Assembly: GCA_964601575.1 (NCBI GenBank)
Contig: CAZROA010000008.1
Coordinates: 1-26,182, forward strand
Length of the DNA: 26,182 nucleotides
Reading direction: 5' to 3'
From: CAZKEG01 sp964601575
GTDB lineage: Bacteria > Desulfobacterota > Thermodesulfobacteria > Thermodesulfobacteriales > Thermodesulfatatoraceae
Shown here one piece after another: positions 7,647 through 15,329 of the stretch. Numbering within the stretch: the first letter of the stretch is position 1; each line of letters begins with the position of its first letter. Below the pieces are notes generated by a model, which was given only the letters and a program-made list of their open reading frames with translations, did not search any database and was not told the origin of the DNA. The translations under genes were made by a program, and so were the position numbers.

Positions 7647-8669
7647 ATGAGACAGTATTTACAACACATTTGTTTTAGCATTTTATCGCTGATTATCCTG
7701 ATTTGTATCGGTACGATTGGTTATTATCTGATCGAGGGTTGGTCCTTTTCCGACGCCTTTTACATGACCATTATCACCCTCTCGACCGTGGGATTTAGCG
7801 AGGTCCACCCCCTTTCAGAAGCGGGGCGTTATTTCACCATTTTTCTCATTTTGGGCGGGGTAGGGGTGGCCCTTTATGTCTTTTCCACGGTGACTGAGGC
7901 CGTTGTTTCCGGACAATTACAAGAGCTATTAGGCCGACAGCGCCTGGAAGCCAAGATCGGGACCCTTAAGGGGCATTACATTATCTGTGGCTATGGGCGA
8001 ATAGGCCAACATATCTGCCGGATCATTGCCAAAGAGGTCCCCTTTGTCGTGGTGGAAAGTGACCCCGAGCGGGCCCAGCAGGTAGAAAAGGATGGTTATA
8101 TCTATTTTCAAGGGGATGCCACCCACGAGGAGACCCTCAAAAAAGTGGGGATTGATCGGGCCAAAGGTCTGGTCTCGGTCCTGGGCTCTGATGCGGATAA
8201 CGTCTACATCACCTTAACTGCCCGGAGCCTTAATCCGAAGCTCTTTATCATTGCCCGTGCCGATGAAGAACACGTCATGCGAAAGCTTGAACGCGCCGGG
8301 GCTGATAAGGTGATTTCTCCCTATCTCATTGGGGCCAGACGAATGGCCCTGACCATCCTTCGTCCGGCGGTAACGGATTTTTTGGAGCTGGCCACCCCTG
8401 AGGCCAACCTGGAGTTGCAGCTTGAAGAGGTGCGTATTCAGGCCAAATCAGAATTGGTGGGGAAGAAACTCATCGAGAGCGAGATACGCCGGTTTTCCGG
8501 GGCCATCATCCTGGCCGTGCGCAAGGTGACCGGAGAGATGATCTTCAATCCTCCGCCGGAGTATGTTTTAGATGTAAACGATACTCTGGTGGCCCTGGGG
8601 GACCGGAAGGGGTTGGCCAGGCTTGAGGAGGTGGCGGCTGGTACCCGTCGATTAAAGGATTTCCTTTAG
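7647..8669 (+). CDS. Two-TM potassium channel with RCK (TrkA-N/TrkA-C) domains
   Basis: A 340-residue ion channel subunit. Two membrane helices (about 8-28 and 62-82) flank a pore loop with the filter TVGFSE (47-52), which replaces the canonical TVGYGD. A Rossmann-fold RCK_N domain follows (IICGYGRIG at 112-120, acidic VVVESDPE at 134-141), then an RCK_C domain (about 250-330). The cytosolic RCK ring would gate the tetramer by nucleotide or ion binding, as in MthK and GsuK. TVGFSE-type filters occur in other bacterial relatives, so loss of K+ selectivity cannot be concluded. Its start abuts the pgi stop with no own ribosome binding site, implying translational coupling. The 3' end overlaps the convergent cyclo-ligase gene by 18 bp. 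Confidence 0.9.
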   Translation: MRQYLQHICFSILSLIILICIGTIGYYLIEGWSFSDAFYMTIITLSTVGFSEVHPLSEAGRYFTIFLILGGVGVALYVFSTVTEAVVSGQLQELLGRQRLEAKIGTLKGHYIICGYGRIGQHICRIIAKEVPFVVVESDPERAQQVEKDGYIYFQGDATHEETLKKVGIDRAKGLVSVLGSDADNVYITLTARSLNPKLFIIARADEEHVMRKLERAGADKVISPYLIGARRMALTILRPAVTDFLELATPEANLELQLEEVRIQAKSELVGKKLIESEIRRFSGAIILAVRKVTGEMIFNPPPEYVLDVNDTLVALGDRKGLARLEEVAAGTRRLKDFL

Positions 8670-9218
8670 TCCCTTTTCGGTGATGATGATCTCCATGCGT
8701 ATATCATGGGTCTCAAGGGGCAAGGTCTCAAAGATTTGACATTCAAAGGCCAGGGCCACGCGTTTGGCCTTTTGGGCCTTGGCCAAGAGTCGATCGTAAT
8801 AACCACCACCATAACCAAGGCGCCCTCCCCGAAGATCAAAGGCCACCCCTGGGCAGACAATGAGGTCCAAAGCCTCTGGGTCTATCTTTGGGTTTTGAAC
8901 CGGGGGTTCTAAGATGCCATAGGCCCCTGGGGTCAGCTCTTCAAGGTCAGTTAGCCGGTGGAGGGAGAGACGTTTTTCCTTGATATTGGTACGGGGAAGA
9001 TAGACTTCTTTGCCCTGGGCAAGGGCAACTTTGATCCCCTCCCAGGTCTCAACTTCGTGGTCAAAGGAGGCGTAAAACAAGATCCGTCTGGCCTGTCGAA
9101 AAAAGGGGCTTTGGATCAGGTACTTGATAATGGCCTTGGATTTTTCTCTTCTCTCCTCAAGGGGAAGGGATTTGCGCCTTAAAAGGGCCTCTTTTCGGAG
9201 CTCTTGTTTGGATGTCAT
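8652..9218 (-). CDS. 5-formyltetrahydrofolate cyclo-ligase
   Basis: A 188-residue protein of the YgfA/MTHFS family, which converts 5-formyl-THF to 5,10-methenyl-THF using ATP. The N-terminal basic KQELRKEALLRRKSLP, the YASFDHEVETW segment and the diagnostic loop GRLGYGGGYYDRLL (132-145, phosphate/Mg binding) are all present, and the length is typical. The ATG at 9218 lacks a clear ribosome binding site. Only 34 bp separates it from the divergent rmuC-like gene, so its promoter must overlap that gene's start. It ends within the 3' end of the K+ channel gene. Confidence 0.94.
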   Translation of the reverse strand: MTSKQELRKEALLRRKSLPLEERREKSKAIIKYLIQSPFFRQARRILFYASFDHEVETWEGIKVALAQGKEVYLPRTNIKEKRLSLHRLTDLEELTPGAYGILEPPVQNPKIDPEALDLIVCPGVAFDLRGGRLGYGGGYYDRLLAKAQKAKRVALAFECQIFETLPLETHDIRMEIIITEKGLKEIL

Positions 9219-9252
9219 ATTGAAAAGGTAACCGAATCAGGAGAAAAAGACC

Positions 9253-10092
9253 ATGATTACTTTGCCGGTATGGTTGGCGGCCCTTTTGGTTTTCTTGGTC
9301 CTGGTCGGAGTGTATCTGGTCTGGCGCTTAGGCAATATTCAAAAATCCCTGTGGTTGGAATCTCTTTCCAGGCTTGAGAGGCAATTTTTAGATCTTGAGA
9401 GACGCCTGACCGAGGAAAGGCTTCCTCGACTTGAGGCGGATCTTCGCCGGGCAAGCGAAGAATTACGAAATCTTTCTCATATCCTTGCTGGAAGGCGGTC
9501 TGGTGAATCCGGTGAGAGGGTCCTTGAAGAAGTCCTCTCTTCTCTGCCGCAGGATTGGGTCCAGCGAAACGTTCCTTTGGGCCAGGGGCGGGTAGAATTT
9601 GTCTTTAAACTGCCCGGAGGCTTTCTGGTCCCGATTGATAGCAAGTTCGTTACCCCCGGCGAAGAGAGCCTTTCCGAGGCCGAACTAAGAGGGCGTTTGA
9701 AGACTCGAATCACCGAAATGACTAAATATCTAACTGATCCTCGGACATTAGGTTTCGGCCTGGCGGTGGTCCCAGAAGGGGTCTATGCCCTTTCGCGCAC
9801 CTTAACCGCTTCCCTGGCCAACCAATCCATCGTGGTTGTTTCCTATACCCATCTCCTCCCGATCTTGACAAGCCTCTATCTCATGGCCAAGCACCTAGGC
9901 CTTTCTGAAGGGCCAGGAGAGTTTCGTCAAGACCTCCTTCTGGCCCGAGAGGCCTTGTCCCGCGCTCTTCAGGCCCTGGCCAAACAACAGACTGCCCTTT
10001 CTCAGATGACCAACAGAAGGGAAGAAGTCTGGCGTGAACTTAGTCATTTGGAGCGTCTTTTAGAACGAATGACAAATAATGAAAGATTTTGA
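9253..10092 (+). CDS. RmuC family protein (short form)
   Basis: A 279-residue protein with one N-terminal membrane helix (about 5-24), a heptad-rich coiled coil (about 28-80) and an RmuC nuclease-like core: SGESGERVLEEVLSSLP (83-99), PIDSKF (127-132, the acidic/lysine site of the restriction-endonuclease-like fold) and a C-terminal helical bundle. E. coli RmuC (475 aa) limits DNA inversions between short repeats; the biochemical activity is poorly known. This copy is short chiefly because its coiled coil is short. AGGAGA precedes the ATG at 9253. The response-regulator gene follows after 57 bp. Confidence 0.85.
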   Translation: MITLPVWLAALLVFLVLVGVYLVWRLGNIQKSLWLESLSRLERQFLDLERRLTEERLPRLEADLRRASEELRNLSHILAGRRSGESGERVLEEVLSSLPQDWVQRNVPLGQGRVEFVFKLPGGFLVPIDSKFVTPGEESLSEAELRGRLKTRITEMTKYLTDPRTLGFGLAVVPEGVYALSRTLTASLANQSIVVVSYTHLLPILTSLYLMAKHLGLSEGPGEFRQDLLLAREALSRALQALAKQQTALSQMTNRREEVWRELSHLERLLERMTNNERF

Positions 10093-10149
10093 TTTGCGTT
10101 TTCAAGAAGGTTTTGTTAATCAAACAGTAATTTAACCGAGGTGTTAGAG

Positions 10150-10509
10150 ATGAAGAAAAAGATTTTGGTCATCGAGGATGATCAAGAAGTCTTGACCATG
10201 CTTCTTGATTATCTAAGGCTCCTTGGCTACGAGGCCAAAGGGGCGGAAGACGGGCTTACCGGCTTAAAGGCCCTGAGGAGTAACACCTTTGATGCAGTGA
10301 TCACCGACATCACCATCCCCTACGTGAGTGGTATAGGGATCATCTCTATTATCAAGCGCGATAATCCAGACCTTCCGGTCATTGCCATTACCGGTTTTGG
10401 TGAGGAAGTGGAAGCCCTGGCCCAGGAAAAACATGCCGACGCCGTGTTATCTAAGCCCTTTGAGATGAAAGAATTAAAAGAGCTCTTAGAACGTTCCCTT
10501 GGCGATTAG
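10150..10509 (+). CDS. Single-domain response regulator (CheY-like receiver)
   Basis: A 119-residue stand-alone receiver domain. Asp10 and Asp11 (metal), Asp53 (phospho-acceptor in VITDITIP), Thr81 (AITGF) and Lys102 (SKPF) are all in place, so it should be phosphorylatable. There is no output domain. I chose the ATG at 10150 rather than the in-frame GTG at 10141, because the GTG lies within the GAGGTG ribosome binding site. No histidine kinase is in the window. The next gene, a RAM-domain protein, begins 9 bp later, so the two may act together. Confidence 0.93.
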   Translation: MKKKILVIEDDQEVLTMLLDYLRLLGYEAKGAEDGLTGLKALRSNTFDAVITDITIPYVSGIGIISIIKRDNPDLPVIAITGFGEEVEALAQEKHADAVLSKPFEMKELKELLERSLGD

Positions 10510-10518
10510 GAGGAGGCC

Positions 10519-10764
10519 ATGGCCTTAAAAGCTTATATCTTAATCAATACCCAAATCGGCAAGACGGCAGACGTGGCCCGGGCCCTAAGGGAAATGCCAG
10601 AGGTAAAACGCCTGGACATCATCATGGGGCCCTATGATATCATCGCCGAGGTGGAGACCAGAGATCACGATACCCTTTCGGAGATGGTTCTTAAGAAGCT
10701 TCAGGGCATTAAGTACATCCACCACACCATGACCTGTCCAGTGGTCAAGGTGGAAATAGATTAA
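10519..10764 (+). CDS. Stand-alone Lrp/AsnC ligand-binding (RAM) domain protein
   Basis: An 81-residue protein matching the effector-binding half of Lrp/AsnC regulators (AYILINTQIGKT, then IIMGPYDIIAEVE and HHTMTCPVVKVE) with no DNA-binding helix-turn-helix. Stand-alone RAM domains form oligomers that bind amino acids or other small molecules. GGAGGAGG precedes the ATG. It likely shares an mRNA with the response regulator. Its stop overlaps the stop of convergent waaA by 4 bp. Confidence 0.9.
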   Translation: MALKAYILINTQIGKTADVARALREMPEVKRLDIIMGPYDIIAEVETRDHDTLSEMVLKKLQGIKYIHHTMTCPVVKVEID

Positions 10765-11984
10765 AAGAACCGGGCTAACCACTGGGCTTGTTTTGAAGCC
10801 GCGCCACTAAGCTCTTCTAAACTCTTACGGGTCGCCTGAGAAGCCTGGACATAAAGAGCCTCTTTACCCAACAATTCTTCGACGACAAAGATCAATTCTT
10901 GAGTATTTTGGACTAAAAAGCCCCCGCCGTTTTTCCTCAAGACCTGGGCCTCGTTTTCAAAATTTTCCATATGCGGACCGAAGAGGACCGGGACGCCAAA
11001 GGCCGCGGGTTCCATAGGGTTTTGCCCGCCTTTAGGGACCAAACTGCCACCGACAAAGGCCACCTTGGCCAGGCTGTAAAGGCCGAACAAGGGTCCGATC
11101 TCATCGACCAAGACAATTCGTTGGTCCCGTTTGCCGTTTAATCGAGACCAGCGGGCAAAAGAGAGCCCCTTCTTATCTAAAGACCTTTCCAAGGTTGTTA
11201 AGCGTCTTAGATGGCGCGGGACGACGATAAAGACCAAATTCTTTCGTGACCAAAGGCCCTTGATAGTATGGGCTATGGTCTCCTCTTCGCCTTGTCTCAC
11301 ACTACCGAAGACGACGATTTCTTCGTGATCAAGGTCCAAACGCCTTCGGAGGACCTTTGAATCTAGGGAATGGGCCCTTTTCTTCAAGAGATCGTGTTTG
11401 GCGTTGCCGAAGATCTGCATCTTTTCCGGTGGTGCTCCCAAGGCCTCAAATCTTTTGGCTTCAGGTGGGCCGATGACCGCTAGGCCCGAAAAGAGCCCAA
11501 AAAGCCCTTTTAGCAAGGGTTTGATCAGACGATAACGGGGAAAGCTCTTGGCCGAAAGCCGGCCATTGAGGAGGAGGACCTTGGCCCCCTTCTCATGAGC
11601 ATAAACGATGAGATTCGGCCAGATCTCGGTCTCGATCAAGGCCATTACGGTGGGTGAGGTAGAAGCCAAGGCTTGGTTTATAAATTCAGGCAAGTCATAG
11701 GGGGCGAGGGCCACCTTTACCCGCTCTCCAATCAGTTCTTGGGCCCTTTTGACCCCAGTCGGGGTAAAAAGGGTAAGGAGAACCGAGGTCTTGGGTCTTA
11801 TCTTCAAGAATTCTTCTAGGATGGCCACCGCTACCGTGGCCTCACCCACCGAAGAGGCATGGAGCCAAAGGTCTACCGGGCCTGGGAGTTTGCCCTGTCT
11901 TTCCGGCGGAAGGCCCTTTTTTTGAAAGATAGGTTCTAGGAGTTTTCCGCCTAAATGGTAAAGTCCATATAAAAGCCCGTTCAT
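10761..11984 (-). CDS. waaA: 3-deoxy-D-manno-octulosonic acid transferase (Kdo transferase)
   Basis: A 407-residue GT30 glycosyltransferase that adds Kdo to lipid A (precursor) at the cytoplasmic membrane. The N-terminal lobe holds HASSVGEATVA with Glu48 at the position of the catalytic base known from Aquifex WaaA; the C-terminal lobe has GGSLVPKGGQNPMEPAAFGVPVLFGPH, the CMP-Kdo site motif. The usual N-terminal membrane anchor is short (LLYGLYHLGGKLLEPIF). It begins with an ATGA overlap to rlmB and is the last gene of the yicC-remA-gmk-rlmB-waaA run. Together with kdsD it points to an LPS-bearing outer membrane. How many Kdo residues it adds cannot be read from the sequence. Confidence 0.94.
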   Translation of the reverse strand: MNGLLYGLYHLGGKLLEPIFQKKGLPPERQGKLPGPVDLWLHASSVGEATVAVAILEEFLKIRPKTSVLLTLFTPTGVKRAQELIGERVKVALAPYDLPEFINQALASTSPTVMALIETEIWPNLIVYAHEKGAKVLLLNGRLSAKSFPRYRLIKPLLKGLFGLFSGLAVIGPPEAKRFEALGAPPEKMQIFGNAKHDLLKKRAHSLDSKVLRRRLDLDHEEIVVFGSVRQGEEETIAHTIKGLWSRKNLVFIVVPRHLRRLTTLERSLDKKGLSFARWSRLNGKRDQRIVLVDEIGPLFGLYSLAKVAFVGGSLVPKGGQNPMEPAAFGVPVLFGPHMENFENEAQVLRKNGGGFLVQNTQELIFVVEELLGKEALYVQASQATRKSLEELSGAASKQAQWLARFF

Positions 11985-12739
11985 TTAGTCGGCTCCTTGA
12001 GTTTGAAATAACGCTGTCTCACCACCTCAAACAAGGCCACGGCCCCGGCTACCGCAGCGTTTAATGAGTCTACTCGGCCCTTCATGGGAATAGAGGCCAA
12101 ATAATCACAGTTTTTGCGCACCAATTCTCGAAGGCCTTTTCCTTCGCTTCCGATGACCAGGGCCACTGGAAGGGTTAGGTCCAATTCGTAGATGGTCGTC
12201 TGGGCTTCTCCGGCAAGGCCTACGATCCACAAGCCCTGGTCTTTGAGCCAAGAAAGGGCTCGAACCAGATTAGGGACCCGGGCCACAGGGAGATGTATCA
12301 GGGCCCCGGCTGAGGCCTTGGCCACTACTCCGGTGATGCCTGCCGAACGCCTCTTGGGAACGATCAGTCCATGGGCCCCGGCGGCCTCAGCGCTCCGGAT
12401 CAGGGCCCCTAAGTTCTGGGGGTCGGTGATCCCGTCTGCTGCTACCACTAAGGCCGCCTCTTGGGCCTTTTCCCATCTGCTCTTAAGCTCGGCAAGATCA
12501 GCGTAACGATACTCTGAAAGATAGGCCACCACCCCTTGGGTTTGGGCCTCCCGGGGGATCTTGGCCGGATGGAACTTTGCTTGAATCTTTAAGGGAAGCC
12601 CTAATTTCTTGGCTTGCTCAACGATCTGATAGACCTTGCCCCGTAGATGAGACTTAGAAATGATGATCTCTTCGATCTTTTCTGGTCGAGATTTCAGGGC
12701 CTCAAGGACCGGATTGATTCCCCAGATGACTTCGCTCAT
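11981..12739 (-). CDS. rlmB: 23S rRNA (guanosine-2'-O)-methyltransferase, RlmB-type SpoU family
   Basis: A 252-residue SPOUT methyltransferase with an N-terminal RNA-binding domain (about 1-80, WGINPVLEALKS) and the three SpoU motifs: DPQNLGALIRSAEA (106-119), IGSEGKGL (196-203) and SLNAAVAGAVALFE (225-238). These form the trefoil knot that binds SAM. E. coli RlmB methylates G2251 of 23S rRNA; the close TrmH/RlmB relatives differ in target, so the site is likely but unproven. It overlaps gmk and waaA by 4 bp on each side (ATGA), so it is translationally coupled to both. Confidence 0.92.
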   Translation of the reverse strand: MSEVIWGINPVLEALKSRPEKIEEIIISKSHLRGKVYQIVEQAKKLGLPLKIQAKFHPAKIPREAQTQGVVAYLSEYRYADLAELKSRWEKAQEAALVVAADGITDPQNLGALIRSAEAAGAHGLIVPKRRSAGITGVVAKASAGALIHLPVARVPNLVRALSWLKDQGLWIVGLAGEAQTTIYELDLTLPVALVIGSEGKGLRELVRKNCDYLASIPMKGRVDSLNAAVAGAVALFEVVRQRYFKLKEPTK

Positions 12740-13341
12740 CTTCGGAATGGTCGGAGTAGATCGACCCGGCGGAAAGTACGTTGCCTTTCGGCCACAAGGA
12801 TGCTTTTCAGTTCTTGGAAGGCGGTTTCCAGATCATCGTTTAGGATCAGATATTCAAACTCTTCGGCCCGGGCTATCTCCAGTTTGGCGTTTTCCAGACG
12901 TTGTCTGATAGCCATTTCACTCTCTGTGGAACGCCTTCTGAGTCGCCTTTCCAATTCTTCAAAGCTTGGTGGGAGGACAAAGACCAAAACGGCATCTTTG
13001 CCCAGGATCTTTTTGACCTGGGCTGCCCCCTGGACGTCGATATCAAGGAGGATGTCTTGCCCCCTTTCCAAGGCCTTCAAGACCTGAGCCTTGGAGGTCC
13101 CGTAATAATGACCATGGACTTCAGCCCATTCCAAAAAGGCCCCTTCCTTGATCATTTTCTGAAAGGTTTCCTTGGAGATAAAAAAATAATCTACCCCTTC
13201 TTTTTCTCGAGGGCGGGGGGGTCTGGTCGTAAAGGAAACGGAAAAAGAAATTTCTGGGTCTTCACTAATCAAGCGGCGACATAAGGTCGTCTTTCCCGCT
13301 CCGGAAGGGGCCGAGACCACCAGAGCAAATCCACGTCTCAT
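12736..13341 (-). CDS. gmk: Guanylate kinase
   Basis: A 201-residue GMP kinase. It has the P-loop APSGAGKTTL (11-20), the GMP-binding SFTTRPPRPREKEGVDYFF segment, DILLDIDVQGA and the lid arginine cluster (RRLRRRSTESE). It phosphorylates GMP to GDP for GTP and dGTP supply. Its ATG directly follows the stop of the remA-like gene, and its 3' end overlaps rlmB. In many genomes rpoZ follows gmk; here rlmB does. Confidence 0.96.
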   Translation of the reverse strand: MRRGFALVVSAPSGAGKTTLCRRLISEDPEISFSVSFTTRPPRPREKEGVDYFFISKETFQKMIKEGAFLEWAEVHGHYYGTSKAQVLKALERGQDILLDIDVQGAAQVKKILGKDAVLVFVLPPSFEELERRLRRRSTESEMAIRQRLENAKLEIARAEEFEYLILNDDLETAFQELKSILVAERQRTFRRVDLLRPFRR

Positions 13342-13671
13342 CTAAGCGGCTTTTTCTTTCTTCTTGCGCGAACCTTTTTCCTCGGCATTTTCCTCGGAAG
13401 AGACTTCTGAACAGGCCTTGATAAGATCCGTGGCCAATCGTTGAGAAATGGTCTCTGCTTGGATCGCAGAAAGGATTACGTGATTGCTATCGGTGATAAT
13501 GATGGAACGGGTCCGACGGCCTTGAGTGGCATCGATCAGGCGTTTGGACTCACGAGCTTCTTCCCTTAGGCGTTTCATCGGCGCTGAATTCGGATTCACA
13601 ATGGCGATGATCCGCTCGGCGACTACCGAATTGCCAAAACCAATGTTCAAAAGACGGCACTTGCAACTCAT
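13342..13671 (-). CDS. remA: RemA-like regulatory protein (DUF370)
   Basis: I take the ATG at 13671 (109 residues); TTG/ATG codons at 13689 and 13686 would add five or six residues. GGGGGA sits 5 bases before the chosen ATG. The core LLNIGFGNSVVAERIIAIV, SAPMKRL and IDATQGRRTRSIIITDS is highly characteristic of DUF370/RemA. In Bacillus subtilis RemA is a DNA-binding activator of matrix and osmoprotection genes that forms an oligomeric ring. This copy carries an unusual charged tail (EENAEEKGSRKKKEKAA). It lies between yicC and gmk, an arrangement also known from Firmicutes (yloC-remA-gmk), and has its own promoter candidate. Its targets in this organism are unknown. Confidence 0.9.
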   Translation of the reverse strand: MSCKCRLLNIGFGNSVVAERIIAIVNPNSAPMKRLREEARESKRLIDATQGRRTRSIIITDSNHVILSAIQAETISQRLATDLIKACSEVSSEENAEEKGSRKKKEKAA

Positions 13672-13709
13672 CCCAATCCCCCACATCAAAATTCTTTAAT
13701 TCGGCGACG

Positions 13710-13738
13710 ATCATAACAAAATAAATGGTTGTCGTCAA
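13710..13738 (-). promoter_or_regulatory. Strong sigma-70-type promoter for remA-gmk-rlmB-waaA
   Basis: On the minus strand TTGACG (13738-13733), a 17-base spacer and TATGAT (13715-13710) form a near-consensus promoter in the gap between yicC and the remA-like gene. The start site would be near 13703, giving a leader of about 32 bases. The bases GACGA in the -35 region and TCGTC just after the -10 are inverted copies and could be an operator, perhaps for RemA itself; that part is speculative. Confidence 0.65.
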
Positions 13739-13760
13739 TGTGTGAAAGATTACGCTTATT

Positions 13761-14642
13761 TTATTCGATGTTCTGGACCTGTTCGCGCATTTTTTCGAGC
13801 GTACATTTCGCTTCGACCGCAAGCTGCGAAATTTCGGCTGCACCGGCCTTGGTGGAAAGGGTGTTTATCTCCCGAAACATCTCCTGGATGAGAAAATCCA
13901 AACGGCGGCCATGAGGCCCTGGTTCATCTAAGGTCTTTTCGAATTGTCGAAGATGACTACGCAAGCGATCCAGTTCCTCGGTGATGTCCATCCTGTCCGC
14001 CAGGATGACCACTTCTTGGTGGAGCCTCAGGGGATCCAAGTCTTTGTCGGCCAGGAGGGTCTTTATCCTTTCTTCCAAGCGGATTTTGGCTCGGTGAAAG
14101 ACCTGCTCCCGAAGGCCCTCGATTTGGTTGATGATCTTTTGGAGCTGTTCCAGCTGCTCCCTTAGGACTCGAGCCAGGTATTCACCCTCGATGAGCCGCA
14201 TCTGCAACAGTTCTTCCAAGGCCTTGTTCAGGACCGGTTCGAATTCCTGCCATAAGGCCTCAAGGTCTTCCTCTGACTCCACGGCGGTGAAGACGTCACG
14301 CATACGAAGGAGGTCTGAGACCTGGGGTTCTCCAGCCAGGCCAAACATAGTCTTTAACAGCCGCAGATTCGAGATGTATTGGGCGGCAAGCTCGGTGTTT
14401 ACGTTTAGGGCCTGAAACCCCGGGGGGAGGCCTATAATCTGGACATAGACCTCAAAACGCCCTCGGGCACACCTTTCCCGAATAAGACGCCGGAGTCTTT
14501 CTTCAAGGCCTTGGTAGCGCCTTGGAAGCCGGGGAATGATCTCTAAAAAGCGATGATTGAGGCTCTTAATCTCTACCCTCAAGCTCCACGTTTCCCATAA
14601 TCCTTCGGCTCGGCCAAAACCAGTCATGCTCTTAATGGCCAT
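13761..14642 (-). CDS. yicC: YicC/YloC family endoribonuclease-like protein
   Basis: A 293-residue protein opening with the conserved IKSMTGFGRAEG and closing with the equally conserved LEKMREQVQNIE. YicC-like N and DUF1732 C-terminal regions together span its full length. Members are involved in RNA decay (E. coli YicC acts on the small RNA RyhB) and have been described as endoribonucleases. GAGGT stands 5 bases ahead of the ATG at 14642. It precedes the remA-like gene by 89 bp, and that gap holds a promoter for the genes downstream. A divergent gene starts 115 bp away at 14758. Confidence 0.92.
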   Translation of the reverse strand: MAIKSMTGFGRAEGLWETWSLRVEIKSLNHRFLEIIPRLPRRYQGLEERLRRLIRERCARGRFEVYVQIIGLPPGFQALNVNTELAAQYISNLRLLKTMFGLAGEPQVSDLLRMRDVFTAVESEEDLEALWQEFEPVLNKALEELLQMRLIEGEYLARVLREQLEQLQKIINQIEGLREQVFHRAKIRLEERIKTLLADKDLDPLRLHQEVVILADRMDITEELDRLRSHLRQFEKTLDEPGPHGRRLDFLIQEMFREINTLSTKAGAAEISQLAVEAKCTLEKMREQVQNIE

Positions 14643-14757
14643 CGGTTACCTCGTTTTGTTTTTTCTAAGATGCTAATCTATGAATCCGGGCTTGGCATCA
14701 AAAGGATTTTCCGTTTGCCCCTTTTAGGAACGAATCAGAGATGTTAAAAAGAAGGCC

Positions 14758-15321
14758 ATGAGGATTTTAAGGTTACCGCGACCTGATCCCACACGCCTTA
14801 TCGAAGAAAAGATCGAGATTGCCAAGGAATTATTCGAGGTCTGGGGAGAAGGACTCAAGGAAGACCCGGAGATAGCCCCTCTTCTTGAGGAATATCGAAA
14901 GGCGGTCGAGGCCTCTAATCAGGCCATGGAAGAGGCCGGTACCTTTCGGGAATGTTATATCTGTACGGTAGAAGAAAAAAAGGGCTGCTGTAAGATTGGT
15001 CTTGAGAACGAATGTACCATCTTGATCCTTATCCTAAATCTCCTCCTTGGGGTGGAGTTTCCTAAGGAAAGGGAGGTCCCTGGGCGGTGCTTTTTTGTCG
15101 GGCCCCTGGGTTGTAAGATCTTTGCCCGTCCCATGCTCTGTCGAGATTATTTCTGTATCAGGCACTACGAAAAGATCCCCGAAGAGGTTATGGCCCGTAT
15201 TACCCAGGTGCTTAACGAAGAGCTGGTCCTCCTTCACCGGATCACCCGGCTTATCAAGCACCGCCTTGAATCCTGGACCGGGGATTTTATGCTTGAGCTA
15301 GACCTAACCGGTTATGCCTAG
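14758..15321 (+). CDS. Cysteine-rich YkgJ-like (CxxCxxCC-type) protein
   Basis: A 187-residue soluble protein with nine cysteines arranged as C66-x2-C69, C77-C78, C86, C111, C119, C128 and C133. The stretch GRCFFVGPLGCKIFARPMLCRDYFC follows the pattern of the YkgJ/Fe-S-oxidoreductase-annotated metal-chelating family, where clustered cysteines hold zinc or an iron-sulfur centre. I assign it by pattern only, and the first cluster (CYICTVEEKKGCC) is more widely spaced than usual. The flanks are helical and acidic. Its stop is 8 bp ahead of pal, so it leads the pal-skp-glk run. No function is known to me. Confidence 0.7.
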   Translation: MRILRLPRPDPTRLIEEKIEIAKELFEVWGEGLKEDPEIAPLLEEYRKAVEASNQAMEEAGTFRECYICTVEEKKGCCKIGLENECTILILILNLLLGVEFPKEREVPGRCFFVGPLGCKIFARPMLCRDYFCIRHYEKIPEEVMARITQVLNEELVLLHRITRLIKHRLESWTGDFMLELDLTGYA

Positions 15322-15329
15322 GAGGTATC

